Source of the DNA: Herpetosiphon sp.
GTDB lineage: Bacteria > Chloroflexota > Anaerolineae > Anaerolineales > Villigracilaceae
Reading direction: 5' to 3'
Length of the DNA: 35,148 nt
Assembly: GCA_020717985.1 (NCBI GenBank)
Contig: DYDH01000004.1
Coordinates: 1-35,148 of the forward strand
The position numbers were made by a program, and so were the translations under genes. The first letter of the stretch is position 1, and every line of letters begins with the position of its first letter. Shown in pieces: positions 24,828 to 32,332 of this stretch. The notes beneath the pieces are model-generated. The model did not search any database. It had not been told where the DNA came from and worked only from the letters and a program-made list of their open reading frames with translations.

Positions 24828-25259
24828 ATGAGCGCTCAAACTGACTGGCTTTCCCTCCTTCATAAAGCAGGCTGTCGCGTGACTGCCCCGCGTGGGGCAG
24901 TTATCACTGCGATACAGCAGGCAACCCGTCCGCTGGGAATCTATGAACTGCATTCCCTGGCGCGCGAACAATATCCGTACTTGGGATTGGTCACGGTCTA
25001 TCGCACAGTGGAAAAACTCATCGAGTTGAATCTCGTACAGCGCATTCACCAGCCCGATGGACAGCACACCTACCTGCCTGTCGCAAACCCCAACCAGCAC
25101 ATGCTGCTGTGCCAGGGTTGCGGACACGTCGCCTTTTTTGAGGGGGACATCAGTTCGCTGGCGGAATCCATTTCGCGCAAAACGGGCTATCAGTTGGATT
25201 TGAGTCTGGTTCAGTTTTTGGGTTTGTGCGCCGATTGCCTACATCAAACAAAGGAATGA
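24828..25259 (+). CDS. zur: Fur-family metalloregulator, probably Zur
   Basis: The 143-residue protein has the Fur layout. An N-terminal winged helix (residues 1 to about 80) contains G-C-R-V-T-A-P-R and L-G-L-V-T-V-Y-R-T-V-E-K-L. The C-terminal dimer domain has H-M-L-L-C-Q-G-C-G near 91 and C-A-D-C near 136, the two CxxC pairs of the structural zinc site. Zur rather than Fur or PerR is inferred from context: a ZnuA-like gene, COG0523 GTPases and zinc-free ribosomal proteins follow. It is separated from the znuA-like gene by only four bases. It is probably a zinc-dependent repressor that autoregulates through operator B. Confidence 0.85.
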   Translation: MSAQTDWLSLLHKAGCRVTAPRGAVITAIQQATRPLGIYELHSLAREQYPYLGLVTVYRTVEKLIELNLVQRIHQPDGQHTYLPVANPNQHMLLCQGCGHVAFFEGDISSLAESISRKTGYQLDLSLVQFLGLCADCLHQTKE

Positions 25260-25263
25260 GAAG

Positions 25264-26718
25264 ATGAAAAATAGATTGTTTTCGATTGTTGTTTTATTGA
25301 CCCTCGCGGCGCTTTTCCTTGCCGCGTGCGGATCTGCCCCCTCGGCTGATTCTGCCCCTGCAGCGGAATCTGCCACCGAAGCCGCCGTCAAGGAACCCGC
25401 TGCGGAAGCCGCTTCCATCAAAGTCCTCGCCTCCACCACCTTTTTGGCAGACATCGCCCAAAACGTGGCAGGTGACCGCGTGGTTGTTGAATCCCTGCTG
25501 CCCTTCGGCGCCGACCCGCATTCCTATCAAGCCGCGCCCACCGACGTAGCGAAGATTGCCGAAAGCAACCTGCTGATTCTCAATGGCGTGGAGTATGAAC
25601 ATTTCATCGAGACCCTGCTCGAAAACGCGGGCGGTGAACGGGTGATTGTTGAATCTGCAACGGGTATCGAGCCGCGCCAGATGGAAGAAGAACACGCCGA
25701 AGAAGACCACTCGCCCGAAGCCCACTCGAAGGAAGTCTGCGAACAGTTGGAAGGCAAGACCGCCGAAGAGGAAATTCAAACGGGCGCAGACGCCGCCTCT
25801 GCGGTGGAACTGCACGGTGAAGATGAGCACGCCGAAGGCGAACATGCCCACGAGCGCGAAATCGTCACGCTGAAACTCAACGCCCAAGCCGACGGAACGT
25901 TTGCGGGCTATGTCCTTTTAGACTCGGAAGAGGAACAGGGTTACGCCGTCACCTCCGCTGCGGGTGAGATTGTTGTGACCGACGCGGCTGGCGCAACGCT
26001 GGAAGCGGGTCAGATCCTGACGATTGACTGCGAAGGCATGACCGTGGGCGGTGTGTATAAGTTGCCCGTCGGCGAATACGTCGTGGCGGTGACTGGTGTG
26101 GATTCCGAAAGCGTTGTTTTCAGCGCCGCGCCCATGCACGCGCATGAACATGAAGAAGGCGAAGAAGGTCACGAGGGGCACAGCCATGAAGCGGGCGACC
26201 CGCACATGTGGCTCGATCCGAACCTGGTCATCACCTACGTCGGCAACATCCGCGACGGGCTGATTGAAGCAGACCCCGACGGCGCGGAAACCTACAACGC
26301 CAACGCTGAGGCGTACATTGCCCAACTCACCGACCTGGACAAGTGGATTGTCGAGCAGGTGGACACCGTCCCCGCCGAACGCCGTCTGCTGGTGACCAAC
26401 CATGAGGCAGTGGGCTACTTTGCAGACCGCTACGGGTTTGAAGTCGTCGGCGCGGTCATCCCCAGCCTGAGCACCGAGGCAACCACCTCCGCGAAGGAAA
26501 TGGCGGAACTAATAGAACAAATCAAAGCTACTGGCGCGCCCGCCATCTTCCTAGGTGAAGTGGAAAACGCCGACCTCGCCAATCAGATTGCCGACGAAAC
26601 AGGCGTGAAGGTGGTGGACACCCTGCAACTCGAAACCCTGACCGACGGCGAACCCGCTGCGACCTATATCGAAATGATGAAGTACAACGTCACCCAGATC
26701 GTCGAAGGTTTGAAGTAA
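25264..26718 (+). CDS. znuA: ZnuA-like zinc-binding lipoprotein with a large inserted domain
   Basis: The 484-residue protein is a cluster A-I metal-binding lipoprotein: lipobox L-A-A-C at 19-22, then I-K-V-L-A-S-T-T-F-L-A-D-I-A near 52. Metal ligands are expected at H in G-A-D-P-H-S-Y near 86, H in G-D-P-H-M-W-L-D-P near 315, and H in N-H-E-A near 379. Between the first two (about 138-312) lies a long insert: a His/Glu-rich linker, a beta-rich domain of about 90 residues, and a second His-rich stretch. Normal ZnuA proteins carry only a short His-rich loop here, so they are about 170 residues shorter. No znuB or znuC follows; a strong terminator closes the unit. Confidence 0.87.
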   Translation: MKNRLFSIVVLLTLAALFLAACGSAPSADSAPAAESATEAAVKEPAAEAASIKVLASTTFLADIAQNVAGDRVVVESLLPFGADPHSYQAAPTDVAKIAESNLLILNGVEYEHFIETLLENAGGERVIVESATGIEPRQMEEEHAEEDHSPEAHSKEVCEQLEGKTAEEEIQTGADAASAVELHGEDEHAEGEHAHEREIVTLKLNAQADGTFAGYVLLDSEEEQGYAVTSAAGEIVVTDAAGATLEAGQILTIDCEGMTVGGVYKLPVGEYVVAVTGVDSESVVFSAAPMHAHEHEEGEEGHEGHSHEAGDPHMWLDPNLVITYVGNIRDGLIEADPDGAETYNANAEAYIAQLTDLDKWIVEQVDTVPAERRLLVTNHEAVGYFADRYGFEVVGAVIPSLSTEATTSAKEMAELIEQIKATGAPAIFLGEVENADLANQIADETGVKVVDTLQLETLTDGEPAATYIEMMKYNVTQIVEGLK

Positions 26719-26735
26719 ATACCCTGTAGTTTCCC

Positions 26736-26768
26736 AAAGACAGGGAGCCGCAAACTCCCTGTCTTTTT
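26736..26768 (+). terminator. intrinsic terminator after the znuA-like gene
   Basis: AAAGACAGGGAG (26736-26747) pairs perfectly with CTCCCTGTCTTT (26755-26766) around a 7-base loop, and the T-run continues to 26768. It lies 17 bases after the stop codon. It shows that zur and the znuA-like gene form a closed two-gene unit. Confidence 0.9.
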
Positions 26769-26782
26769 ATAGATTTTCTTAT

Positions 26783-26797
26783 TGAAAACGTTTTTCA
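26783..26797. promoter_or_regulatory. candidate Zur/Fur-family operator C
   Basis: TGAAAACGTTTTTCA has six perfectly pairing bases on each side of a three-base centre. Of the three candidates it is the closest to the Zur box type described in actinobacteria (TGAAAA-N3-TTTTCA). A TATAGA sequence lies at 26768-26773 just upstream. The site would control the long unit beginning with the short ORF at 26813 and the gene at 26852. Confidence 0.68.
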
Positions 26798-26812
26798 TTT
26801 AGAGGAGTTGAG

Positions 26813-26851
26813 ATGTTGGACTGGCGCGATCTTTGGACAGGAGGTTTCTGA
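26813..26851 (+). CDS. 12-residue leader ORF
   Basis: ATG 26813 opens a 12-codon frame (M-L-D-W-R-D-L-W-T-G-G-F) with a good AGAGGAG ribosome-binding site six bases ahead. Its TGA touches the ATG of the next gene, and the next gene's own AGGAGGT lies inside it. The peptide has no Cys or His. It may be a translated leader that couples or tunes expression of the unit below, or a chance frame. The evidence is the two nested ribosome-binding sites only. Confidence 0.4.
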   Translation: MLDWRDLWTGGF

Positions 26852-27982
26852 ATGCCTGGAGCCTGTGGCGATGCCCCCGTGTGGGGCATGGATTATTCCC
26901 TGCCTGATCTATATGAAAAGAGTCTGTTGCTGCCTGTGGATTTTGCTCAGACAGCAACCGAAGCTCACCCGTGTGAACGCTGGGCAGCGACTCTCAACGC
27001 GCCTGTCCTTGTGGTGAAGAACGTCGCTCAGGCGCGGCGCTTGATCCTCGAAGCGCTCAACTTGCGCGGCAAAACTGTAGCGGTGGACGTCAATGCTTCG
27101 GTGGACGTTGTCAACGCGGTGAAGAGGCATGGGGCGCAGATTCAGTTTCGGATGTTGGAGCAGGCATTCGGCGGGGATGAAGCGCGGGGATTCGGTTTGG
27201 GCGTGGATGTGGCTTGGATGCAGATTCAGGCTGGGGCGTGGATTCAGCCCGCTTCCTCCTCCCTGATTCCTGTTGTGGCAGATTGCAGCAACTCGCTGCC
27301 GATAGCGAATCCTTCACTTTCTGCCGATGTCACTTTGTATGGCTTGCACCTTTCAGCGGATGAGACTCAGGCTGGCGCGTTGTTGGTCTTTTCCAAACGA
27401 GGCGAATGGCTACGCAATGCGATCGGCATTCGCATGAGTGAGAACGATCTGCCGTGTTGCGAAAAGTCTGTGGCACAGCATGAACGCTGGTTCGGCGAAA
27501 ATGGATTGGCACAAAAACAGTTGCAGGTGTTACTCGAGATTCGGCGCGGACTGCATGAGGCGGCGGGCTTGCCGATGAACGATGAACAGCAGGTCTTTCT
27601 GCCGCATGGGGTGGCAGTGCGCATTCCCGATGAATGTGAAGTTTCGACCTTCGTGATGTATCTGCGAGCGGAGAACACACCTTCAAAGTGGGCGCCTGAG
27701 ATTCGTCCGCTGCATTACGCGGCGATTGCCACACAGCGCGAATCGGCAGAGCGGTTGGCACGTTGGGTCTTGATCCCTGCCAGCCCGTTTTTTACAGAAA
27801 AAGAAATTCGCGGCGCGGTCTTGGGCATGGTGAAGACGGCGGAATATCTGGGCGTGCGTTGGTACACCGATGCGAATCGCGCCGTGGAATACGCTGCGTT
27901 GATGAATGAGATGTACGGCGAAGGGCACGACGCCTATCGCCCGATATTTTTACCTGTGCAATTGGAATTAAGAATCAACTGA
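26852..27982 (+). CDS. DegT/DnrJ-like protein lacking the PLP lysine, function unknown
   Basis: The 376-residue protein follows the outline of DegT/DnrJ/EryC1-type aminotransferases. A-Q-A-R-R-L-I-L-E-A-L near 58 is followed by V-A-V-D-V-N-A near 75, P-V-V-A-D-C-S-N-S-L-P near 145 (the usual Asp contacting PLP) and L-Y-G-L-H-L-S-A-D-E-T-Q-A-G-A-L near 168. In active enzymes this last segment has a Lys (S-F-x-x-x-K) that holds PLP; none is present here, so a normal aminotransferase reaction is unlikely. It has an excellent AGGAGGT site before ATG 26852. It heads the unit with COG0523 proteins behind operator C. No function is claimed. Confidence 0.6.
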   Translation: MPGACGDAPVWGMDYSLPDLYEKSLLLPVDFAQTATEAHPCERWAATLNAPVLVVKNVAQARRLILEALNLRGKTVAVDVNASVDVVNAVKRHGAQIQFRMLEQAFGGDEARGFGLGVDVAWMQIQAGAWIQPASSSLIPVVADCSNSLPIANPSLSADVTLYGLHLSADETQAGALLVFSKRGEWLRNAIGIRMSENDLPCCEKSVAQHERWFGENGLAQKQLQVLLEIRRGLHEAAGLPMNDEQQVFLPHGVAVRIPDECEVSTFVMYLRAENTPSKWAPEIRPLHYAAIATQRESAERLARWVLIPASPFFTEKEIRGAVLGMVKTAEYLGVRWYTDANRAVEYAALMNEMYGEGHDAYRPIFLPVQLELRIN

Positions 27983-28003
27983 AATGATGGACGGCAAACC
28001 GTA

Positions 28004-28041
28004 GACCGCAGACCACCGTTCATCGTCCACGGTCTGCGGTC
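28004..28041. repeat. intergenic inverted repeat before the first COG0523 gene
   Basis: GACCGCAGACC at 28004-28014 is exactly complementary to GGTCTGCGGTC at 28031-28041. Around it, GATGGACG and CGTCCAC pieces add further weak pairing. No T-run follows, and the AAGGAG ribosome-binding site of the next gene begins 8 bases later. It resembles dispersed intergenic elements rather than a terminator. Confidence 0.65.
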
Positions 28042-28059
28042 GAATACAAGGAGAAAAAA

Positions 28060-29400
28060 ATGGATACTCGTGTTCCCGTTACCGTCTTGACTGGCTTTCT
28101 CGGCTCAGGCAAAACAACTTTATTGAATCGCATTCTGCACGAAAATCACGGCAAGCGCATTGCCGTCATCGAAAATGAATTTGGCGAAGTGGGCGTTGAC
28201 CAGGAGTTGGTCATCGGCGCGGAAGAAGAAGTCTTTGAAATGAACAACGGCTGCATCTGCTGCACCGTGCGCGGAGACCTCATTCGCATTCTCGGCAACC
28301 TGATGAAGCGCAAAGACAAGTTCGATTACATCCTGATCGAAACCACAGGCATGGCAGACCCAGGTCCCGTGGCGCAGACCTTCTTCATGGATGAAGAACT
28401 CGCCGCGAAAATGCGCCTCGATGGAATCGTCACGCTGGTGGACGCGAAACACGTCATTCAGCATTTGGACGATACGCCCGAAGTGGTGGAACAGATCGCC
28501 TTTGCCGATGTCATTTTGCTCAACAAAGTGGACTTGGTGGAACCTGCCGCGTTGGACGAACTTGAAAGCCGCATCCACTCCATGAACGCCGCCGCAAAGT
28601 TGTACCGCGCACAAGACGCAGTGATCGACCTCGACCGCATCCTCAATGTCGGCGGATTCAACATCACCCGCGCCATGGAAGTTGACCCGAAATTCATGGA
28701 GCCTGAATATCCTTTTGAATGGGCGGGCGCGTACAACTTGCATCCTGGAAATTACGAACTCGTCCTGCAACCTGGACCCGCTGACGAAAGCATGGATGTG
28801 GCATTCCTGCCGCTGATTTCAGCAGGCGCGGAAGGAATCGAAACCGCCATCCTGCCTGCCACGTTAACTTTTTCTGCGCGAGAGTTTGTCAAAAAATATA
28901 GCCAACCGATTACACCTGAAGAACAGCTTCATCGTTTGCCCATCACCACCGAAAACGAAATGCACTTCAAGCTCAAAGTGGATCAAGCCAGCGCGTACGG
29001 CTTGTTCACCGAACATCATCCATCCGAGTTCAACCTGGCATTGATGAACGGCGCGGCAATTTCACCTGTCAGCCAACGCGAATTCAAGCCGCCGCATGAG
29101 CACGACGATGAAGTTACATCTGTGGGTATCACCACTCCAGGCGACCTCGACGATAAAAAATTAAATGTATGGCTCGGAAAACTCCTGCGCGAAAAAGGCG
29201 TAGACATCTTCCGCATGAAAGGCGTACTCAGCATCCAAGGCGAAGACCGCCGCTTTGTGTTCCAGGGTGTTCACATGCTCTTCGATGGTCGCCCCGAACG
29301 TCCGTGGGGCAACGAGACTCGCCGCAACACGCTCATCTTCATCGGGCGCAACCTGAACCGCGCCGAACTCAATCAATCCTTCCGCGACTGCCTGGCATGA
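28060..29400 (+). CDS. COG0523 (CobW/ZNG1-like) metallochaperone GTPase, copy 1
   Basis: COG0523 GTPases deliver zinc or cobalt to client proteins. The 446-residue protein has Walker A GFLGSGKT (12-19), the metal-binding C-I-C-C (C65, C67, C68) and L-L-N-K-V-D for guanine recognition. The C-terminal CobW_C domain is longer than in the other copies. There is a short H-E-H-D-D-E stretch near 347-352. AAGGAG precedes ATG 28060. It is translationally coupled (ATGA) to the WD40 gene downstream. The zinc context suggests Zn delivery under starvation, with the WD40 protein as a possible partner. This copy lacks the extended His-rich loop of copy 2. Confidence 0.9.
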   Translation: MDTRVPVTVLTGFLGSGKTTLLNRILHENHGKRIAVIENEFGEVGVDQELVIGAEEEVFEMNNGCICCTVRGDLIRILGNLMKRKDKFDYILIETTGMADPGPVAQTFFMDEELAAKMRLDGIVTLVDAKHVIQHLDDTPEVVEQIAFADVILLNKVDLVEPAALDELESRIHSMNAAAKLYRAQDAVIDLDRILNVGGFNITRAMEVDPKFMEPEYPFEWAGAYNLHPGNYELVLQPGPADESMDVAFLPLISAGAEGIETAILPATLTFSAREFVKKYSQPITPEEQLHRLPITTENEMHFKLKVDQASAYGLFTEHHPSEFNLALMNGAAISPVSQREFKPPHEHDDEVTSVGITTPGDLDDKKLNVWLGKLLREKGVDIFRMKGVLSIQGEDRRFVFQGVHMLFDGRPERPWGNETRRNTLIFIGRNLNRAELNQSFRDCLA

Positions 29401-30431
29401 AAATCACGTTTAATCATATCTGGCGCGACGCCATTGACGACCACGTCCTCGCATTGGATTGGTCACCCGACGGGCAGACTCTCGCTGTTGCGGATGTGAG
29501 CGGACCCGTGACTCTCTTCCACCTCGACGGGACGCGCCGCTTCACCCTACCCGCTCACGGCTTCGGGACGATGAGCATGAGTTTTCAGCCTTGTCCTGAT
29601 TCTTCACTTCTCGCCACCAGCGGGCAGGATGGCAAAGTCCGTTTGTGGGATTCGTCCACGGGCGAACAAGTCCGCGAGATGGATGGTGGCGCGGCGTGGG
29701 TGGAGCGACTCGACTGGAGCAGTGACGGCGCGTATCTCGCTTCGTGTGCGGGGCGCAATATCCGCTTGTGGAATCCCGCAGGGGAAATGCTTCAAGCGTA
29801 TGACCATCCCCGTTCAACGGTATCCAGCGTCGGCTGGCGTCCGAAGCGGGCTGGGGATGATACTCCACAGGTGCTGGCGGTTGTCGGATATGGCGGGTTG
29901 ATCCTTTACACGCCTAGTGAGGCGCAATTCCTGGCAGAAAATCCGTGGAAGGGTTCGGCGTTGGTCATGGCGTGGAGTTCTGATGGAAAGTACATCGCCA
30001 CAGGCGACCAGGATTCGACCATCCATTTTTGGTTTGCCGATACGGGACAAAATTTGCAGATGTGGGGCTACCCCGTCAAGGTCATGCAACTCGCGTGGGA
30101 TTCAACCAGCCGCTATCTGGCAACGGGCGGCAGTGACAGCGTGGTGGTCTGGGATTGTTCAGGCAAGGGACCCGAAGGCAGCAAGCCCGCCACCCTGCAA
30201 AGCCACGAAGATTTAATCGCGTGCCTCGCCTTCCAACCTGCTGGCGACATCCTCGCCTCAGGCGGGCGTGATGGCAACCTGATGTTGTGGCGCGGAATGA
30301 AAAATAAAAGCGCGCCATTGCTCGCGGCTGAATTGGAAGAACCCGTCAGCCAGTTGGCATGGTCGCCGAATGGAAAATATCTCGCGGCTGGAACCGAAGC
30401 AGGTGATGTTTTTTTGTTTGAAGTGAAATAG
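29397..30431 (+). CDS. cytoplasmic WD40 beta-propeller protein
   Basis: The 344-residue protein consists of repeated WD40-type blades from start to end. Examples are [14 protein letters not shown] near 17, [15 protein letters not shown] near 71, [14 protein letters not shown] near 114, [14 protein letters not shown] near 198 and [14 protein letters not shown] near 285. No signal peptide is present. The ATG at 29397 overlaps the COG0523 stop; an apparent longer frame upstream is shadow. Bacterial WD40 proteins are usually protein-binding scaffolds. Obligate coupling to a metallochaperone gene is unusual and suggests a shared complex. That is inference. Confidence 0.85.
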   Translation: MKITFNHIWRDAIDDHVLALDWSPDGQTLAVADVSGPVTLFHLDGTRRFTLPAHGFGTMSMSFQPCPDSSLLATSGQDGKVRLWDSSTGEQVREMDGGAAWVERLDWSSDGAYLASCAGRNIRLWNPAGEMLQAYDHPRSTVSSVGWRPKRAGDDTPQVLAVVGYGGLILYTPSEAQFLAENPWKGSALVMAWSSDGKYIATGDQDSTIHFWFADTGQNLQMWGYPVKVMQLAWDSTSRYLATGGSDSVVVWDCSGKGPEGSKPATLQSHEDLIACLAFQPAGDILASGGRDGNLMLWRGMKNKSAPLLAAELEEPVSQLAWSPNGKYLAAGTEAGDVFLFEVK

Positions 30432-30433
30432 CC

Positions 30434-30694
30434 ATGCCGATCTATGTGTACTTCTGCCCCGAATGCGAATTGGAGATCGAAGAACTGCGTCCCATGAGCA
30501 TGGCAGATGACCCGATGTGGTGCCCCGTCTGCGGAGCGCCCGTGCGCCGCGGGCTGACCGCCGCCATGTTCATCGGTTCGAGTAAATCCAGTGAAGCGGA
30601 TTCATCCTCTGCGCCCGTGTCTCATTCGTTCGGCTGTCCATGTTGTGTTCCGCCGCGAGCGAGAAAACAAACCGTGAACGCGGCAGGAAAGTAA
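30434..30694 (+). CDS. FmdB-family zinc-ribbon protein
   Basis: The 86-residue protein begins M-P-I-Y-V-Y-F-C-P-E-C, the FmdB-type start, and has a second pair C-P-V-C near residue 30-33, making a four-Cys zinc ribbon. A C-terminal F-G-C-P-C-C motif near 69-72 adds three more cysteines. It begins two bases after the WD40 stop, so it is in the same unit. FmdB proteins are putative regulatory or small metal-binding proteins with no well-defined role. A zinc-binding protein in a zinc-starvation unit could be a sensor or a client of the chaperone. Confidence 0.8.
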   Translation: MPIYVYFCPECELEIEELRPMSMADDPMWCPVCGAPVRRGLTAAMFIGSSKSSEADSSSAPVSHSFGCPCCVPPRARKQTVNAAGK

Positions 30695-30704
30695 ATGCTT
30701 TTTT

Positions 30705-30777
30705 GACCACAAAGGAGACGAAGGGTCACGAAGGAAAAAGCAAAAACCTTTGTGTCCCTTAGTGACCCTTTTTGGTA
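30705..30777. repeat. intergenic modular inverted-repeat element
   Basis: AAGGGTCAC at 30721-30729 is complementary to GTGACCCTT at 30762-30770. Outside and inside it, ACCACAAAGG and CCTTTGTG modules are also related by inversion (CACAAAGG at 30708-30715, CCTTTGTG at 30747-30754). The modules are short direct and inverted versions of the same A-A-G-G-rich unit. It is likely a dispersed non-coding element. The next gene has its own GAAAGGA ribosome-binding site after it. Confidence 0.6.
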
Positions 30778-30798
30778 AAGAAAACGAAAGGAAAAATC

Positions 30799-31905
30799 AT
30801 GAAACCCATTCCCATCACCATCCTGACAGGTTTTCTCGGCGCGGGTAAGACCACGCTCTTGAATCATATTTTGCATGGCGATCACGGCTTGCGGATTGCC
30901 GTGCTGGTCAACGACTTTGGCGCGGTCAACATCGACTCGCAGTTGGTGGTTGGCGTGCCAGAGAACGACATGATGAGCCTCGCCAACGGCTGTATTTGTT
31001 GCACCATCCGCGATGACCTGCTGACCACGGTCATCGAACTGCTGGCGCGCAAAGATAAACCCGAATACATCCTCATCGAAACCAGCGGAGTCTCAGACCC
31101 TGCTTCTGTGGCGCTGACCTTCATGCTGCCTAATTTCCGCGACCACTTAAATGTGGACAGCATTTTGACGGTGGTGGATGCCGAACAAGTGGCGGCTCTT
31201 GACGGTGAAAATGCCGACCTTGCCAAAGCGCAGATTCAAACCGCCGACATGATCGTGCTCAACAAAGTGGACTTGGTCTCAGAGGAACAATTAGACATCG
31301 TCCGCGCCTGGGTGCGGATTCTCGTGCCGCGCGCGCGAATCTTTGAGACCACGCACGGGCAGATTCCGCTGGAACTGGCGCTTGGTGTTGGGCGTTTCGA
31401 CCCGTCTCAAACCGAGCGCGAAGCGAAAGACATCCATGTGCATGACGCGCCCGAAGAACACGAACACGAGTTGACGGTACATTCGCATGAAGAGCATGAA
31501 GATCATCACGAGCATAACCACGATCACAGTACCGTCTTTGAAACATGGAACTACCGCAACAATGAACCGTTCGATATGAAAGCCTTGCGCGAGATTGTCA
31601 AGAACCTGCCCATCACCATCTATCGCGCCAAAGGCATGGTCTATCTTGCCGAAACGCCAGAGCGTCGCGGTGTGCTGCAAGTGGTCGGCAGGCGTGTGCG
31701 CTTGATTTTGGGTGAGGCGTGGGGAGAAGAAACTCCGCGCAATGAGATCGTGGTCATCGGCTCGCATGGCGGTGTGGATGCGAAAGAACTTCGCAAACGA
31801 TTCGACTTTGCGCTGGCGAAGAATGCCCATGCCAAAGATGAAGAAAAGCAACCAATTGGATCGGTCTTTGAATGGCTGCGTTCAGAATATGGGATGAATA
31901 GATAA
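30799..31905 (+). CDS. COG0523 metallochaperone GTPase, copy 2, with a His-rich loop
   Basis: The 368-residue protein has Walker A GFLGAGKT (11-18), C-I-C-C (C65, C67, C68) and L-N-K-V-D. Between the GTPase and CobW_C domains, residues about 211-243 form a His/Glu/Asp-rich loop with more than ten His residues, which would buffer or chelate Zn(II) or a similar ion. This kind of loop is seen in zinc-linked YciC/YeiR-type relatives. ATG 30799 follows GAAAGGA, preferred to TTG 30772. It is followed after 20 bases by the zinc-free L33 gene. It probably acts in the cytoplasm. Confidence 0.92.
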   Translation: MKPIPITILTGFLGAGKTTLLNHILHGDHGLRIAVLVNDFGAVNIDSQLVVGVPENDMMSLANGCICCTIRDDLLTTVIELLARKDKPEYILIETSGVSDPASVALTFMLPNFRDHLNVDSILTVVDAEQVAALDGENADLAKAQIQTADMIVLNKVDLVSEEQLDIVRAWVRILVPRARIFETTHGQIPLELALGVGRFDPSQTEREAKDIHVHDAPEEHEHELTVHSHEEHEDHHEHNHDHSTVFETWNYRNNEPFDMKALREIVKNLPITIYRAKGMVYLAETPERRGVLQVVGRRVRLILGEAWGEETPRNEIVVIGSHGGVDAKELRKRFDFALAKNAHAKDEEKQPIGSVFEWLRSEYGMNR

Positions 31906-31925
31906 GCAAAACGGAGATTTTTGAA

Positions 31926-32090
31926 ATGGCAAAGAAAAAAGATATTCGCATGGTGGTACGGATGAAAAGCGCAGAAAGCCCGCACACGTATTACACCGAA
32001 AAGAATCGCCGCAACAATCCACAGCGATTGGAGTTGCGCAAATATGATCCTGTTGTCCGCAGACATGTTCTTTACAAGGAGAGTAAGTAA
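31926..32090 (+). CDS. rpmG: ribosomal protein L33, zinc-free (C-minus) paralogue
   Basis: This 54-residue protein matches L33: [21 protein letters not shown] at about 22-42. Zinc-binding L33 has two C-x-x-C pairs. Here the first is replaced by residues of M-K-S-A-E-S and the second by Y-D-P-V-V, so no cysteine remains anywhere in the protein. C-minus copies are known to replace zinc-binding ribosomal proteins when zinc is scarce. Its stop overlaps the L28 start (TAATG). A GGAG lies before ATG 31926. It sits between two COG0523 genes. Confidence 0.92.
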   Translation: MAKKKDIRMVVRMKSAESPHTYYTEKNRRNNPQRLELRKYDPVVRRHVLYKESK

Positions 32091-32332
32091 TGGCACGCAA
32101 ACTGAATCACAAAACTCGCAAGGCGCTAGCGCCCAAAACCCGCTTTGGGAAGAGCGTCAGCTTTTCACAACGGCGAACATTACGCAAGTTCAAGCCCAAC
32201 CTGCAAACAGTCACCCTGCTGATTGACGGAAAATCCATCAAAGTTACCTTGTCGGCGCGGCAGATCCGCTCGCTCGGCAAGGAAGAACAGCCGAAGAAGT
32301 TGATAACTGAATTAAAGAAACTGGCAAAGTGA
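32090..32332 (+). CDS. rpmB: ribosomal protein L28, zinc-free (C-minus) paralogue
   Basis: The 80-residue basic protein has the L28 look: A-L-A-P-K-T-R-F-G-K-S-V-S-F-S near residue 12-26, then R-K-F-K-P-N-L-Q near 33-40 and S-A-R-Q-I-R-S-L near 56. There is no cysteine at all, whereas zinc-binding L28 has C-x-x-C motifs. Together with L33 at 31926 it would free zinc from ribosomes in limitation. Its stop overlaps the GTG start of the third COG0523 gene, so all three are co-translated. Confidence 0.85.
   Translation: MARKLNHKTRKALAPKTRFGKSVSFSQRRTLRKFKPNLQTVTLLIDGKSIKVTLSARQIRSLGKEEQPKKLITELKKLAK

Noticed and set aside
29169..29396. N-terminal extension of the WD40 gene
   Set aside because: An Arg/His/Pro-rich frame inside COG0523 copy 1 with no family similarity; ATG 29397 gives a natural ATGA junction.
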